From Desertivirga xinjiangensis (GTDB lineage: Bacteria > Bacteroidota > Bacteroidia > Sphingobacteriales > Sphingobacteriaceae): a stretch of DNA of 64,000 nt. Location of the stretch: positions 62,001-126,000 of the forward strand of contig NZ_JAFMZP010000002.1 in the NCBI RefSeq assembly GCF_024436435.1. The letters are read 5' to 3'. The notes below the pieces were generated by a model, which worked only from the letters and a program-made list of their open reading frames with translations, had not been told where the DNA came from and did no database searches. Positions within the stretch are counted from its first letter, which is position 1; each line of letters opens with the position of its first letter. Both the position numbers and the translations under genes were made by a program. Of the stretch, positions 27,195-36,350 are shown in pieces.

Positions 27195-29354
27195 ATGATT
27201 AAATCGTTATTTTCCTTAGGCTTTGGTATTTTACTGTTATTGTTCAGTTTGAACGTAAAGGCCGATATTTTTATCACCGATTCTACAGACAGGATTATGG
27301 TGGGTAAGCAGCTTTCGGTTTTGCAGGCTGATAAGGAACTGACTTTCGGGCAGGTGCTGAATTCTAACGCATTTAAACCTAATAACTCGGAGGTGCCAAA
27401 TTTGGGAATCTCACCTGTAAGTACGTGGCTGAAGTTCACGATAACGAATAAAACCAGCAGCCAGCGGCTTCTGCTGGATGTGGCATATCCCATGCTGGAT
27501 GAAGTGGAGCTGTTTGTGCCTGATACTGGCAATACTTATTCAAGCATATTATTGGGTGAGGTTAAGAAATTCAATACCAGGAAATACAAACATCCTGACT
27601 ATATTTTTGACATCAATGTGCCTCAAAATAGTAGTAAGACGTATTATTTGAGGATCAAAGGCGCCGAACAACTGATCATTCCCATATCAGTGAACAAGCC
27701 GGATACCCTCTGGCAGACCCTGACAACAGAAAACCTTCTTTCAGGAATTTACTGGGGAGCGGTGCTTATCATGTTCTTGTATAACCTCTTTGTTTATTTC
27801 TCTGTTAAAGACAAGAGTTATATTTATTATGTAATTTACGTAGCTTCGGTTGGCCTTACGCAGCTGGGAATCAAAGGATTTACGTTTCAGTTTCTTTTCG
27901 GAAACTATCCGGATTTCGAACAAAAAAGCATTGTCATATTTGCCAGTGTTGGGGGCATAGCTGCTTTGATGTTCACTAAGAGTTTTGTGTTAACTGCACA
28001 AAAAGCACCGAAGTCTGATAAAGTTCTTTCGGCCATTATCGTCTTTTTGTTTATAGCAATAGGACTCACCCTGATTGGAGAGATCCAGGCTGGATTCCAG
28101 GTAATGCAGGTATCAACCACGGCTTTCTCCATAGCTATTATTGCCGTTTCGGCAATTGTAATGCGAGATGGGTACGGCCCTGCTAAGTTTGTTTTTGTTT
28201 CCTGGTCAATCTTTTTTATTGGCGCCATCATTTTTGCGCTGAAAGATTATGGGATCCTGCCGTTCAATAATTACACGAGTTACACCATGCAGGGAGCTTC
28301 TGCCATTGAGATGGCGCTTCTGTCTTTCGGACTTGCAGACAAAATCAACGTACTTAAGAAAGAAAAAGAAGCTTCTCAGGCCGAAGCTCTCCGGATAGCA
28401 ACTGAAAACGAGCGGATCATCCGTGAACAGAATGTGGTTTTGGAAGCCAAAGTGAGTGAAAGGACGTTTGAATTAAAAGAAGCGAATACTGAACTTTATA
28501 AAACGCTCGACGATTTGAAGCAGGCGCAGACGCAACTGGTAGAGTCTGAGAAGATGGCTTCGCTGGGTCAGCTTACCGCCGGTATTGCTCACGAGATCAA
28601 TAACCCGATAAACTTTGTGACCTCGAATGTAAATCCTCTTCAGCGGGATGTTGATATACTATTTGACGCACTGGAAGCTATTGAGGAAACAGGAATGTCG
28701 GATGCACCGGTAGCCGATAAACAAAAGAAAATTGAAGAATATAAAGAGGAGATCGACCTGGATTACCTGAAGATCGAAATTTCTCACTTACTTAAGGGTA
28801 TCAGGGAAGGGGCTGGCCGGACTGCCGAGATCGTCAAAGGTCTGCGTGTGTTCTCCCGCCTGGATGAGGACGATCTCAAACTTGCCGACATCAATGATTG
28901 TCTTGAGTCAACCATGGTGATTGCAAACAATTTGCTGCAAGATAACATTAAAGTAGTGAAAGATCTGGATGAATTACCGCTCGTGGAGTGCTATCCTGGT
29001 AAATTAAACCAGGTATTCCTGAATATAATTTCAAATGCTATACATGCGATCGGTAAAAAGCATAATGGAGCAGGCGGTGGAGAACTGAAAATATCGACGC
29101 GGAAAGAAGAAGACAACGTGTTCATCTCGATTTCTGACAATGGTGTCGGTATGGACGACAATACGACTAAAAAGATATTTGAACCTTTTTTTACTACCAA
29201 AGAGGTCGGTGAGGGAACCGGATTAGGAATGTCGATTGCCTATAATACCATCAAAAAACATAATGGTATCATTCACATAAACACAGAACCCGGAAAAGGA
29301 ACTGAATTTATTATAGAATTGCCCGTATTGCACAGGATTAGTGCAGCGGTCTAG
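27195..29354 (+). CDS. 7TMR-DISM sensor histidine kinase
   Basis: A 719-aa membrane kinase. Residues 1-23 are a signal peptide, 25-165 a 7TMR-DISM extracellular jelly-roll domain (ligand-sensing, often carbohydrate-like), and 180-390 seven membrane helices. A coiled coil (about 390-450) joins the dimerisation domain with the phosphoacceptor His466 in GIAHEINNPINF. The ATPase domain has NIISNAIHAI (N box), ISDNGVGMDD (G1) and GTGLGMSIAY (G2). It starts 7 bases after the methyltransferase and is followed by a REC-kinase and a REC protein, its likely phosphorelay partners. Confidence 0.95.
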   Translation: MIKSLFSLGFGILLLLFSLNVKADIFITDSTDRIMVGKQLSVLQADKELTFGQVLNSNAFKPNNSEVPNLGISPVSTWLKFTITNKTSSQRLLLDVAYPMLDEVELFVPDTGNTYSSILLGEVKKFNTRKYKHPDYIFDINVPQNSSKTYYLRIKGAEQLIIPISVNKPDTLWQTLTTENLLSGIYWGAVLIMFLYNLFVYFSVKDKSYIYYVIYVASVGLTQLGIKGFTFQFLFGNYPDFEQKSIVIFASVGGIAALMFTKSFVLTAQKAPKSDKVLSAIIVFLFIAIGLTLIGEIQAGFQVMQVSTTAFSIAIIAVSAIVMRDGYGPAKFVFVSWSIFFIGAIIFALKDYGILPFNNYTSYTMQGASAIEMALLSFGLADKINVLKKEKEASQAEALRIATENERIIREQNVVLEAKVSERTFELKEANTELYKTLDDLKQAQTQLVESEKMASLGQLTAGIAHEINNPINFVTSNVNPLQRDVDILFDALEAIEETGMSDAPVADKQKKIEEYKEEIDLDYLKIEISHLLKGIREGAGRTAEIVKGLRVFSRLDEDDLKLADINDCLESTMVIANNLLQDNIKVVKDLDELPLVECYPGKLNQVFLNIISNAIHAIGKKHNGAGGGELKISTRKEEDNVFISISDNGVGMDDNTTKKIFEPFFTTKEVGEGTGLGMSIAYNTIKKHNGIIHINTEPGKGTEFIIELPVLHRISAAV

Positions 29355-29395
29355 ATTAAGGCATATAATTGGAATCTATCAACCAGAAAGGCACC

Positions 29396-30481
29396 ATGCC
29401 AGAGAAAATAAAAATATTATACGTCGATGATGAGCAAAATAACCTGATAGGATTTAAAGCCTCTTTTAGGATAGATTATGCTATTTTCATAGCCAATAAC
29501 ACAACGGAAGCAAAGAAAATACTTGAACAGCATCCTGATATCAGAATTATCTTCTGTGATCAGCGGATGCCGGACAAAACAGGGGTAGAGTTCTTTGAAG
29601 AGATCCGTCTGGATCATCCGCATCCTATCCGGATATTACTGACTGGATATACCGATATAGAGTCGGTTATTGACGCGATAAATCGTGGGAATATTTACAG
29701 ATATGTCAAAAAACCATGGGGAAATGAAGACATTCGCGCTGCCATTGAAGAGTCTAATAAATTTTACCTGGCAAATTCCATGCTTGCAATAAAAAATACA
29801 GAATTACAGAAAGCCTATACCGAGCTGGATAAATTTGCATATAGCGTAAGCCACGATATCCGAGGTCCCTTATCGGGTATACTTGGAGCTATCAGGGTAG
29901 TGAAACATCTTGATACTATCGAAGATATGAAAGAGATGCTTTTTTTAATGGAGAACTCTGTTAAAAAGCTGGATACCTTTATCTTGAGCGTTCACGATTA
30001 TTATAACATACAAAGGGGCGATCTAAAGATTTCCGAAATCGACCTGAATACCATTGCCGCCGATCTCGGTGACATGTATAGTATGTATACCAATGCTAAA
30101 AACGTCAGCTTTTCTGCAACTGTTAATCAGAACGAAGGGTTTAGAAGTGATGAAATTTCCGTGAAACTGGTGCTGAATAATTTGCTGTCGAATGCCTTTA
30201 AATACCAAAGGAAAGATAGCCCGAATAAATCCGTCAGCTTAGAAATGGAAGTTGACAAGGGGATCGCCACTTTCTATGTTAAAGATAATGGTATCGGTAT
30301 CGACGATAAATATCGATCAGAAATATTTAACTTGTTCTTCCGCGCTACATCTCAGGAGGCAGGTTCTGGATTTGGCCTGTACAATGTAAAAGATGCCCTG
30401 CTAAAATTAAACGGCAACATTGAGGTGAATTCTGTAGTAGGAGAGGGCACAATTTTTAAGGTTACAATTCCAAGTAAATAA
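29396..30481 (+). CDS. Response regulator-histidine kinase hybrid (REC at N terminus)
   Basis: A 361-aa cytoplasmic protein with an N-terminal receiver domain (residues 5-120: DD pair at 11-12, phosphoacceptor Asp55 in IIFCDQRMPD, T83 in LLTGY, Lys106 in KKPW). A short coil leads to a histidine kinase core with His153 in YSVSHDIRGPL, N box NNLLSNAFKY and G boxes DNGIGIDD and GSGFGLYNV. The frame reaches a TTG at 29369, but ATG 29396 places the first strand correctly. It ends 3 bases before the next REC gene. The REC-first order suggests it is driven by the upstream 7TM kinase and passes phosphate on. Confidence 0.93.
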   Translation: MPEKIKILYVDDEQNNLIGFKASFRIDYAIFIANNTTEAKKILEQHPDIRIIFCDQRMPDKTGVEFFEEIRLDHPHPIRILLTGYTDIESVIDAINRGNIYRYVKKPWGNEDIRAAIEESNKFYLANSMLAIKNTELQKAYTELDKFAYSVSHDIRGPLSGILGAIRVVKHLDTIEDMKEMLFLMENSVKKLDTFILSVHDYYNIQRGDLKISEIDLNTIAADLGDMYSMYTNAKNVSFSATVNQNEGFRSDEISVKLVLNNLLSNAFKYQRKDSPNKSVSLEMEVDKGIATFYVKDNGIGIDDKYRSEIFNLFFRATSQEAGSGFGLYNVKDALLKLNGNIEVNSVVGEGTIFKVTIPSK

Positions 30482-30484
30482 TAA

Positions 30485-30877
30485 ATGAGCAAATACAATT
30501 TTATTGTTATTGACGATTCTGCCCTGGATTGTTTCATTGCAGAGAAAATGATCGTGCATACCGGCCTGTGCGAAACGGTCAGGTGTTTTACACAGGCTAG
30601 TGATGCTTTAGAGTATATACAGGCCAGTTCGCTTGAGGCAGCTACGCTTCCTACGGTGGTTATACTGGATGTTTTAATGCCAATGATGAGTGGTTTCGCA
30701 TTTGTAGAAGCATTTGAGGATCTTCCCGAAGATGTAAAGGAGCGATACACGATTGTGGCGCTCACTTCTTCAATGAACAAAACTGATATGGAAAAGATCG
30801 TCAGTTACCAGGTGGTAAAAAAGTTGCTGGACAAACCTATCACTTCCGAAACGATCATAACGCTTTTAGAACGCTAA
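30485..30877 (+). CDS. Single-domain response regulator
   Basis: A 130-aa CheY-like receiver. Acidic pair D10-D11, phosphoacceptor Asp62 in VVILDVLMP, Thr/Ser in ALTSS and Lys in LLDKPI are all present; no output domain. It starts 3 bases after the hybrid kinase and its stop codon is part of a terminator hairpin, so it ends the five-gene run that begins with the GNAT-like gene. It probably serves as a phosphate shuttle or a protein-interaction output. Confidence 0.93.
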   Translation: MSKYNFIVIDDSALDCFIAEKMIVHTGLCETVRCFTQASDALEYIQASSLEAATLPTVVILDVLMPMMSGFAFVEAFEDLPEDVKERYTIVALTSSMNKTDMEKIVSYQVVKKLLDKPITSETIITLLER

Positions 30878-30943
30878 GGCTTTTTTCAAAGCCTTTACGC
30901 AAGCAGACTTTTGACAAAGCCTTTACGAAAGCAGGCTTTGTCT
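30876..30943. terminator. Terminator hairpin and 28-bp direct repeat between convergent REC genes
   Basis: AAGGCTTT (30876-30883) pairs with AAAGCCTT (30888-30895) around TTTC, directly at the stop of the plus-strand REC gene. CAAAGCCTTTACG occurs at 30887 and again at 30915 (period 28), and the second unit can fold AAAGCC/GGCTTT. The second unit also encodes the last residues of the minus-strand REC gene. Confidence 0.75.
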
Positions 30944-31387
30944 TACCAGGAACTCAAGCTGGTCGTTAGAAACGGCCAGTTTGCTATTCATTTCGACAAT
31001 TTCTTTCTTTTCCTTATAAACCTCGTAAGCACGTTCGATAGATTGGGTAAGCTCTTCTTCATTCCAGGGCTTAGCAAGATAATGAAAGATCTTTCCCTTA
31101 TTTACAGCATCTACCACGGCTCCCATATCTGCATAACCAGTTAAAAGAATTCGCATAGGGTCTGGAGTAGTTTCCAGAACTTTTTCTAAAAATTGAACAC
31201 CAGTCATGTTTGGCATTCTCTGATCCGTAATAATAACATCTACATGCTTTTGTTTAAGGATCTCCATAGCTTCATCACCACTTAGAGCTATCAAAACATT
31301 GTACTTCAACCTGAAAGTTGCCTTGAAAGACATCAGATTGTTGTGTTCATCATCTACGTACAAAACTGTTATTTTATCCTTCGACAT
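30923..31387 (-). CDS. Response regulator, REC domain with helical tail
   Basis: A 154-aa receiver protein closely similar to the N-terminal REC of the hybrid kinase at 29396 (shared YVDDExNNL, TDQRMPxxTGV, ILLTGY and KPWxxE). Phosphoacceptor is Asp55. After the REC fold, a helix (about 112-150) aligns with the linker of the hybrid and stops just where that protein's kinase domain begins. It could be a truncated relative of the hybrid or a genuine REC-coil adaptor. It is convergent with the five-gene run and separated by the hairpin repeat. Confidence 0.9.
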   Translation of the reverse strand: MSKDKITVLYVDDEHNNLMSFKATFRLKYNVLIALSGDEAMEILKQKHVDVIITDQRMPNMTGVQFLEKVLETTPDPMRILLTGYADMGAVVDAVNKGKIFHYLAKPWNEEELTQSIERAYEVYKEKKEIVEMNSKLAVSNDQLEFLVRQSLLS

Positions 31388-31568
31388 AATTAATTCATTT
31401 AATCATTACCATTTACAAATGCGATTCATAGATGAGCCAAGTGTATTACGAAAAACCGGACAAAATGTTATATAAATGTACTTTATCTTTTCATTTATTC
31501 CAATATCCATAAATTGCAAACTTAGCGCTTCGATGCTTGTTATCAAAATGCACAATTATGGAAATATT

Positions 31569-31703
31569 ATGGCAGAAATTCATGTACAGCGAAAACGTAA
31601 AAGTTCATGGTGGCTTTGGCTAATCATTATTCTTATTCTGGCAGTGGTACTTTATTTGTTGTATAATTATTATTACGGTGGGACGGTAAGTCCGGCTATG
31701 TAA
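31569..31703 (+). CDS. Small single-pass membrane protein, 44 aa
   Basis: The 44-residue product has a basic N terminus (HVQRKRKSSWW), one hydrophobic helix rich in Leu/Ile and a short Tyr/Gly-rich end. The frame extends upstream to 31476, but ATG 31569 gives the normal positive-inside topology. It lies 35 bases before the PRC-barrel stress gene and may be co-transcribed with it. No named family is recognised. Confidence 0.6.
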   Translation: MAEIHVQRKRKSSWWLWLIIILILAVVLYLLYNYYYGGTVSPAM

Positions 31704-31738
31704 TTATACTTCAGTAAGATATCATAAAAAAATAAACT

Positions 31739-32677
31739 ATGTCTGACAATAATCCCATTAACAACCATCTCAAAGAGTTAGGTAAAAGCGACTATGAAAT
31801 TTCCGAGGGCCAGTCTGATATCAGGGGCTGGCTTGTGAAAAATGAAAAAGGTCAGCTTCTTGGAAAAGTAAATGATCTTATTCTTGATACCCAGTCAAAG
31901 AAAATAAAATACCTGATCTTAGATATGGATGGCAACGAGTTGTACCTGCAAGTAAGAAAGGTATTGCTGCCGCTCAATATTACTGAACTGGACGAGGTTT
32001 ATAAAAATGTAATTTGCCCTGGGCTGCTCGCAAACGAAATAAGTTCCTTACCATCATACGAGAAAGGCAAAATTACTTCTAATGTGGAAGATATTACTGC
32101 TTCTGTGTTTGCATCGGGAAATACGCTAAAGAGCAGGCAGGCAGCGTCGCCCTCTTCTGAGACCCCAGTCACACCTGTGACCTCGGGCACTTACAGCCAG
32201 ATGCCCGGCTATGCGCATGCCAGTACCTCTGCCGAAAGCCAGGTTAAGAAACAGGTGGTTGTTGGACTATTTGAGTATACCAGTGAAGCGCAGTCGGCTG
32301 TAGCTTACCTCAAGGAAAGTGGTTTTGACAACAAGAATATTGAAATTACCTACCGGGATCGTAACGACTTTGAACATGGAGACGAAAATAACAGTATGAG
32401 CGGTTTCTTTAGTCGCTTGTTTAGTTGGGAGGAATCTAACTGGTTAAATTCTGAAGAAGCAAAGTTCTACTCCGTTGTTGCAGTTGATCATCTGTCGATG
32501 GCGGAGGCCGAGAGGGCCGCTGAAATACTCGACCGGCACGGAGCTATAAATATTGATGACGAGTTTAAAGCGTATCGTTCGAAATATCTGGCCGAAAATA
32601 CTGAAAGACGGAATCAAAAATATCGCAGCAGAATAATCAGCAATCCGGAAAATAACAGCAAAACAAACGGTATTTAA
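31739..32677 (+). CDS. PRC-barrel protein with general-stress-like C-terminal domain
   Basis: A 312-aa cytoplasmic protein. Residues about 20-75 are a PRC barrel (DIRGWLVKNEKGQLLGKVND, then IKYLILDMDGNE). A Ser/Thr/Pro-rich linker follows (about 130-165). Residues 170-275 form an alpha/beta domain, VVVGLFEYTSEAQSAVAYL...MAEAERAAEILDRHGAINID, resembling the heat-inducible/general stress protein 17M type domain. The gene at 43526-44269 is a shorter paralogue with the same domain order. Neighbouring small membrane protein and stress genes suggest a stress role; molecular function unknown. Confidence 0.82.
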   Translation: MSDNNPINNHLKELGKSDYEISEGQSDIRGWLVKNEKGQLLGKVNDLILDTQSKKIKYLILDMDGNELYLQVRKVLLPLNITELDEVYKNVICPGLLANEISSLPSYEKGKITSNVEDITASVFASGNTLKSRQAASPSSETPVTPVTSGTYSQMPGYAHASTSAESQVKKQVVVGLFEYTSEAQSAVAYLKESGFDNKNIEITYRDRNDFEHGDENNSMSGFFSRLFSWEESNWLNSEEAKFYSVVAVDHLSMAEAERAAEILDRHGAINIDDEFKAYRSKYLAENTERRNQKYRSRIISNPENNSKTNGI

Positions 32678-32763
32678 GCATCCCTGCACTGGTCCATTGC
32701 GCGTGTATAAGTTTTTAGTGTAGCTTTTAAATAAATAAGCGTACTTAGCGCTTTTATTTTACA

Positions 32764-33819
32764 ATGATATTTTCTTTTGAAGCTTCACTTGCACAAATCT
32801 CTGTACACAAGGTTGGCAATAAGTTACAGGATGAGTTTTATGTTTTGTCTGACGAGCCTTTGCAGATCGAAGATGAGCTGCTGGCAAAATTGCTGATGCA
32901 GTATTTTCTGAATCCATTTGAAAAGGTCAATGAAGTGTTCCGCCTTTTTCATCCAAATGATGATCTCAATCTGAACGAGGTATTTCACTTCGTTTCGCGA
33001 ATGTTTGAGGATGCTCAGAGTTTTCATGAAAACAGCCAGCAGCTGGCGAAACACTTATACAATATATCCGGCCACCCCAAAATCAAGTCGGGCGAACTTT
33101 ATATCGTAGGTTTTAATAATGTGCAGATAGAAGGTGAGATGATGGACGCTATCGGTATTTTCAAGTCTGAGACGAAAGAAACGTATCTTAAGGTGTATCC
33201 CGAACAGGCAGGCTTTAAGCTTGAATACGAAGAAGAAGCAATTAATATTCAGAAGTTAGATAAGGGCTGTCTAATATTTAATACTGAAAAAGAGGAAGGA
33301 TACAAGGTTGCTGTTATAGATCAAACTAATCGCAGTGCTGAGGCCGTTTACTGGAAGGATGAATTTTTAAAGCTAAAGGTTAGGAACGATAATTTTAACC
33401 AGACGCAAAATACCCTAAGTATTTACAAAAGCTTTGTTACTGAAAAGCTCGACGAAGATTTTGAAATGAATAAGGCAGATAAGATCGATCTCTTAAACCG
33501 GTCAATGAAGTACTTCAAGGAAAAAGAAACCTTCGATATGGAGGAGTTTTCGAATGAGGTTATTGGCAACGAAAAAGGGATCGAATCGTTTAAGAACTAT
33601 AAAAAGAGTTACGAGGAAGAGTTTGATACTGTAATTGCTGACTCGTTCGATATCTCGGATGCTGCTGTAAAGAAACAGGCCAGGACCTTTAAAAGCGTAC
33701 TTAAACTTGATAAAAACTTTCATATTTATATCCACGGCGACCGGGAGCTGATAGAGAAGGGTTATGATGATGGTAAAACCATGAACTATTATAAGGTGTT
33801 CTTCAAGGAGGAACAGTAA
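32764..33819 (+). CDS. Nucleoid-associated protein (NdpA/YejK family)
   Basis: A 351-aa member of the 37-kDa nucleoid-associated protein family. Recognisable segments are the N-terminal ISVHKVGNK, the LxxYFLNPFEKVNE stretch, LYIVGFNNVQIEGEMMDAIGIFK, the KxGCLIFNTEKEEGYKVAVID strand pair and a long charged C-terminal half. E. coli YejK binds DNA and interacts with topoisomerase IV; a similar role is inferred. It stands alone, followed by a GC-rich hairpin repeat and the convergent hexosaminidase. Confidence 0.85.
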   Translation: MIFSFEASLAQISVHKVGNKLQDEFYVLSDEPLQIEDELLAKLLMQYFLNPFEKVNEVFRLFHPNDDLNLNEVFHFVSRMFEDAQSFHENSQQLAKHLYNISGHPKIKSGELYIVGFNNVQIEGEMMDAIGIFKSETKETYLKVYPEQAGFKLEYEEEAINIQKLDKGCLIFNTEKEEGYKVAVIDQTNRSAEAVYWKDEFLKLKVRNDNFNQTQNTLSIYKSFVTEKLDEDFEMNKADKIDLLNRSMKYFKEKETFDMEEFSNEVIGNEKGIESFKNYKKSYEEEFDTVIADSFDISDAAVKKQARTFKSVLKLDKNFHIYIHGDRELIEKGYDDGKTMNYYKVFFKEEQ

Positions 33820-33858
33820 TAGAGGTTTCATCCACATAAAAAACTTTATGACCCAACC

Positions 33859-33890
33859 TGCTGGCGCACGCGTGCCCGCGTGTGCCTCGA
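33859..33890. repeat. GC-rich hairpin repeat, first copy
   Basis: GGCGCACGCG (33863-33872) pairs with CGCGTGTGCC (33877-33886) over a TGCC loop, 10 bp with one wobble. The sequence GCTGGCGxACGCGTGCC recurs at 51485-51559. It lies between the convergent NdpA-like and hexosaminidase genes. Confidence 0.7.
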
Positions 33891-33903
33891 ATCCGAATAC
33901 AGG

Positions 33904-35715
33904 TTATTGGTTTTTCAAAATCGTTGTTACCACAACACTTCTTCTTCCCGACGGAGTTATAACCACGCTTTTCAGGGTTCTTTCTTCTCCTTTGGGTACT
34001 TGTATTTTAATACCATCCTTATATTCACGATCAAAGTCATTGGGGATCTTTCCATCTATGGTGTAATAAATAGAAGCTCCCTCTACCGGTACTGTATACT
34101 GCAGGTTGAAACTCTCGCCAAGCAGTGTAGTGTCTTTTGCGCCTATGGGTTCCGGCACCCGGTAAATCACTCCATTTTTATCCAGGTTACCGAGATGCAG
34201 CGGTACCCTCTTTTCCGAAAAGTCTTCCCATTTCTTATTTTCAAGGGGGGTCCATGCTATTTCAGATAGTGCGAAAATACGAGGGTATACCAAATAATTT
34301 ACTTTGCCCGGGGTCTTCATATATTCTGTCCACATATTTGCCTGCACGCCAATAATATATTTCTTTTCGTCAGCCGTCAGTTCTTCAGGGACCGGGTTAT
34401 AAGCATAAACTTTCGATAAAGGCAAAAGACCGCCAATTGTTAATGGCTCTTCAGCAGATTTACTTTCCCTTTTGTCGAAGTAGAGATAAGGGCCAGGCGT
34501 CATAATGACATCGTGGGACAGCCTTGCTGCTGCAATACCACCTTTGGTTCCTCTCCAGCTCATTACAGTTGCATCCGGAGCCAATCCGCCTTCCAGGATC
34601 TCATCCCATCCGATAATTCTTCTTCCTTTTTTATTTAAATATTTTTCTATTCTTTGAATGAAATAAGATTGTAACTCGTGTTCGTCTTTCAGTTTTTCTT
34701 TCTTTATCCTTTTTTGGCAGAATTCGCAGGTCTTCCATTTGGTTTTTGGACATTCATCTCCCCCAATATGTATGTACGTTGAGGGAAATAAAGGCAATAC
34801 TTCGTCCAGAACATTTTGCAGAAATTTGAAAGTATTCTCTTTCCCGGCACAGAAAACATCATCGAAAACACCCCATTCATAAGTAGCTTTAAATGGCCCT
34901 GGGTTTTTGCCACAGGCTAATTCCGGATAAGCAGACAAGGCAGCCAAAGCATGACCAGGCATTTCAATTTCTGGTACCACAGTAATATATTTTGAAGCTG
35001 CATAGGCGACTACCTCTTTGACTTCTTCCTGCGTATAAAAACCACCGTACCGTTCATTGTCGTATTGTTTTGGCTTATCTCTTAAGTAACCTATCAAAGT
35101 TTGGTCTCTGAATCCTCCAATAGAAGTTAGCTTAGGGTATTTCTTGATCTCTATTCTCCAGCCCTGATCTTCGGTCAAATGCCAGTGAAAAGTATTCAGC
35201 TTATAATAGGCCATCATGTCAATATATTCCTTAATAAAACTCACGGGAAACATATGGCGACCAACGTCCAGATGTAAACCTCTGTAGGCAAATCTAGGAT
35301 AATCAGTTATTTCGAGGAATGGGATCTGGGTTGATGACGAGTTCACAATCTGTAACAAGGTTTGAATGCCGTAGAAAGTTCCCCGCTCTGAAGATGACTT
35401 AATGGTTACACCTTCCTTCGCAACAATTAAACTGTATGCTTCCTCTTTGGCTGCATTTTTCTTATCTAAAACTAATCTTAAACCTTGCTTTTGGTTTATA
35501 TCTATAAACGGCACTTCTTTTAGTAATTTGTTGAAGTTGTCAACATTGCTGAACCCTGCATACTGTACTCCTAATTTTGCAGGTATACTATAGCTTCCTT
35601 TACCAATGTTCATGATGGCAGGGGCTGGAATTATACCAAGCGAGTTTTTGTTCTGAGCACTCAGGTTTGCTAAAGCTCCAAAGAAAAGCGAAACTAAAAT
35701 TATTATTCTCTTCAT
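33904..35715 (-). CDS. Beta-N-acetylhexosaminidase, GH20
   Basis: A 603-aa secreted exo-hexosaminidase that removes terminal GlcNAc/GalNAc from chitooligosaccharides or glycans. It has a signal peptide (residues 1-20, ending NLSA before Gln), a GH20b N-terminal domain (about 25-140), the TIM-barrel from YRGLHLDVGRHMFP on, the catalytic Asp-Glu pair in HIGGDECPK, and WDEILEGG further on. Residues 520-603 form a chitobiase-type C-terminal segment (YYTIDGKIPNDF). Location is probably periplasmic. It is monocistronic. Confidence 0.95.
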   Translation of the reverse strand: MKRIIILVSLFFGALANLSAQNKNSLGIIPAPAIMNIGKGSYSIPAKLGVQYAGFSNVDNFNKLLKEVPFIDINQKQGLRLVLDKKNAAKEEAYSLIVAKEGVTIKSSSERGTFYGIQTLLQIVNSSSTQIPFLEITDYPRFAYRGLHLDVGRHMFPVSFIKEYIDMMAYYKLNTFHWHLTEDQGWRIEIKKYPKLTSIGGFRDQTLIGYLRDKPKQYDNERYGGFYTQEEVKEVVAYAASKYITVVPEIEMPGHALAALSAYPELACGKNPGPFKATYEWGVFDDVFCAGKENTFKFLQNVLDEVLPLFPSTYIHIGGDECPKTKWKTCEFCQKRIKKEKLKDEHELQSYFIQRIEKYLNKKGRRIIGWDEILEGGLAPDATVMSWRGTKGGIAAARLSHDVIMTPGPYLYFDKRESKSAEEPLTIGGLLPLSKVYAYNPVPEELTADEKKYIIGVQANMWTEYMKTPGKVNYLVYPRIFALSEIAWTPLENKKWEDFSEKRVPLHLGNLDKNGVIYRVPEPIGAKDTTLLGESFNLQYTVPVEGASIYYTIDGKIPNDFDREYKDGIKIQVPKGEERTLKSVVITPSGRRSVVVTTILKNQ

Positions 35716-36134
35716 ATATGGTGTAAAAATATCGGTATTAATAGTGGGCGGTGTTGCTGGATCAAGCGGAAAAGTTGGGGGATGTTCTTTCCTTCGTCAT
35801 CCTGAACTTGTTTCAGGACCTCTTGCTTAAGCATGTCCTTTATAATCCTGGAGTTGCCGAATCCTGAACTTGATTCAGGATCGGCATGACGACCGTTTTA
35901 AAAAGTTTGGCACTAATGCGCTTAGCCGCCCCAACTTTTCCACTTGATCCGTGTTGCTCGGCTACGTTTTTAAAAACCTTAAAAAAAAAGGCCCGTTCAA
36001 AATTAGAATATTATCTAATTCCTGACGAGTCTTTTTAATTATCTATTGATACACGATTACCCTGGGCATCACCAGCCGTATCAGAAAAGTTGATTAGAGG
36101 GATTCCTTCGGCTTGAAAATATTCTTAGCTAATT
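35716..36134. other. Intergenic region holding a palindromic repeat, no gene
   Basis: The 419-base gap lies upstream of the hexosaminidase and downstream of a small unknown gene. It contains the CGTCAT-family repeat at 35795-35891. No protein-like reading frame, tRNA or riboswitch motif was found, and no exact -7 box for the hexosaminidase was seen. Confidence 0.65.
35795..35891. repeat. Palindromic intergenic repeat, CGTCAT family
   Basis: Outer ends CGTCAT and ATGACG enclose two hairpins, TCCTGAA/TTCAGGA near the left end and ATCCTGAA/TTCAGGAT near the right, with the ACCTCTTGCTT core seen in the other copies. Same family as 3885-4104 and 59731-59816. Confidence 0.8.
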
Positions 36135-36350
36135 TTATGCTGACAGCTGCGCATCAATATACTGGCCGATCAGTTCTACGGGCAGGTCCAAAGTAGGATT
36201 TACCTGTGTTTCAATGATCCACTTCTTGTCTTTATCTTTTGCGATGCAGAACGTGCCTTTTTTCCGGTTGACATAGAAAATGTCATAATCCTTACTTGGT
36301 TGTTCGACAATATAATGCTGATTGTTTATTTCGATATTGAAAATTTTCAT
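36135..36350 (-). CDS. Small hypothetical protein, 71 aa
   Basis: A 71-residue soluble protein beginning MKIFNIEINNQHYIVEQ, with alternating hydrophobic residues that suggest a small beta-rich fold followed by a helix (LIGQYIDAQL). No signal peptide, cysteine or named motif. The clean ATG, isolated position and protein-like composition support a real gene. Function unknown. Confidence 0.65.
   Translation of the reverse strand: MKIFNIEINNQHYIVEQPSKDYDIFYVNRKKGTFCIAKDKDKKWIIETQVNPTLDLPVELIGQYIDAQLSA

Noticed and set aside
33880-34269. Plus-strand frames antisense to the hexosaminidase
   Set aside because: They mirror a strongly supported GH20 coding region and have no protein-like motif.
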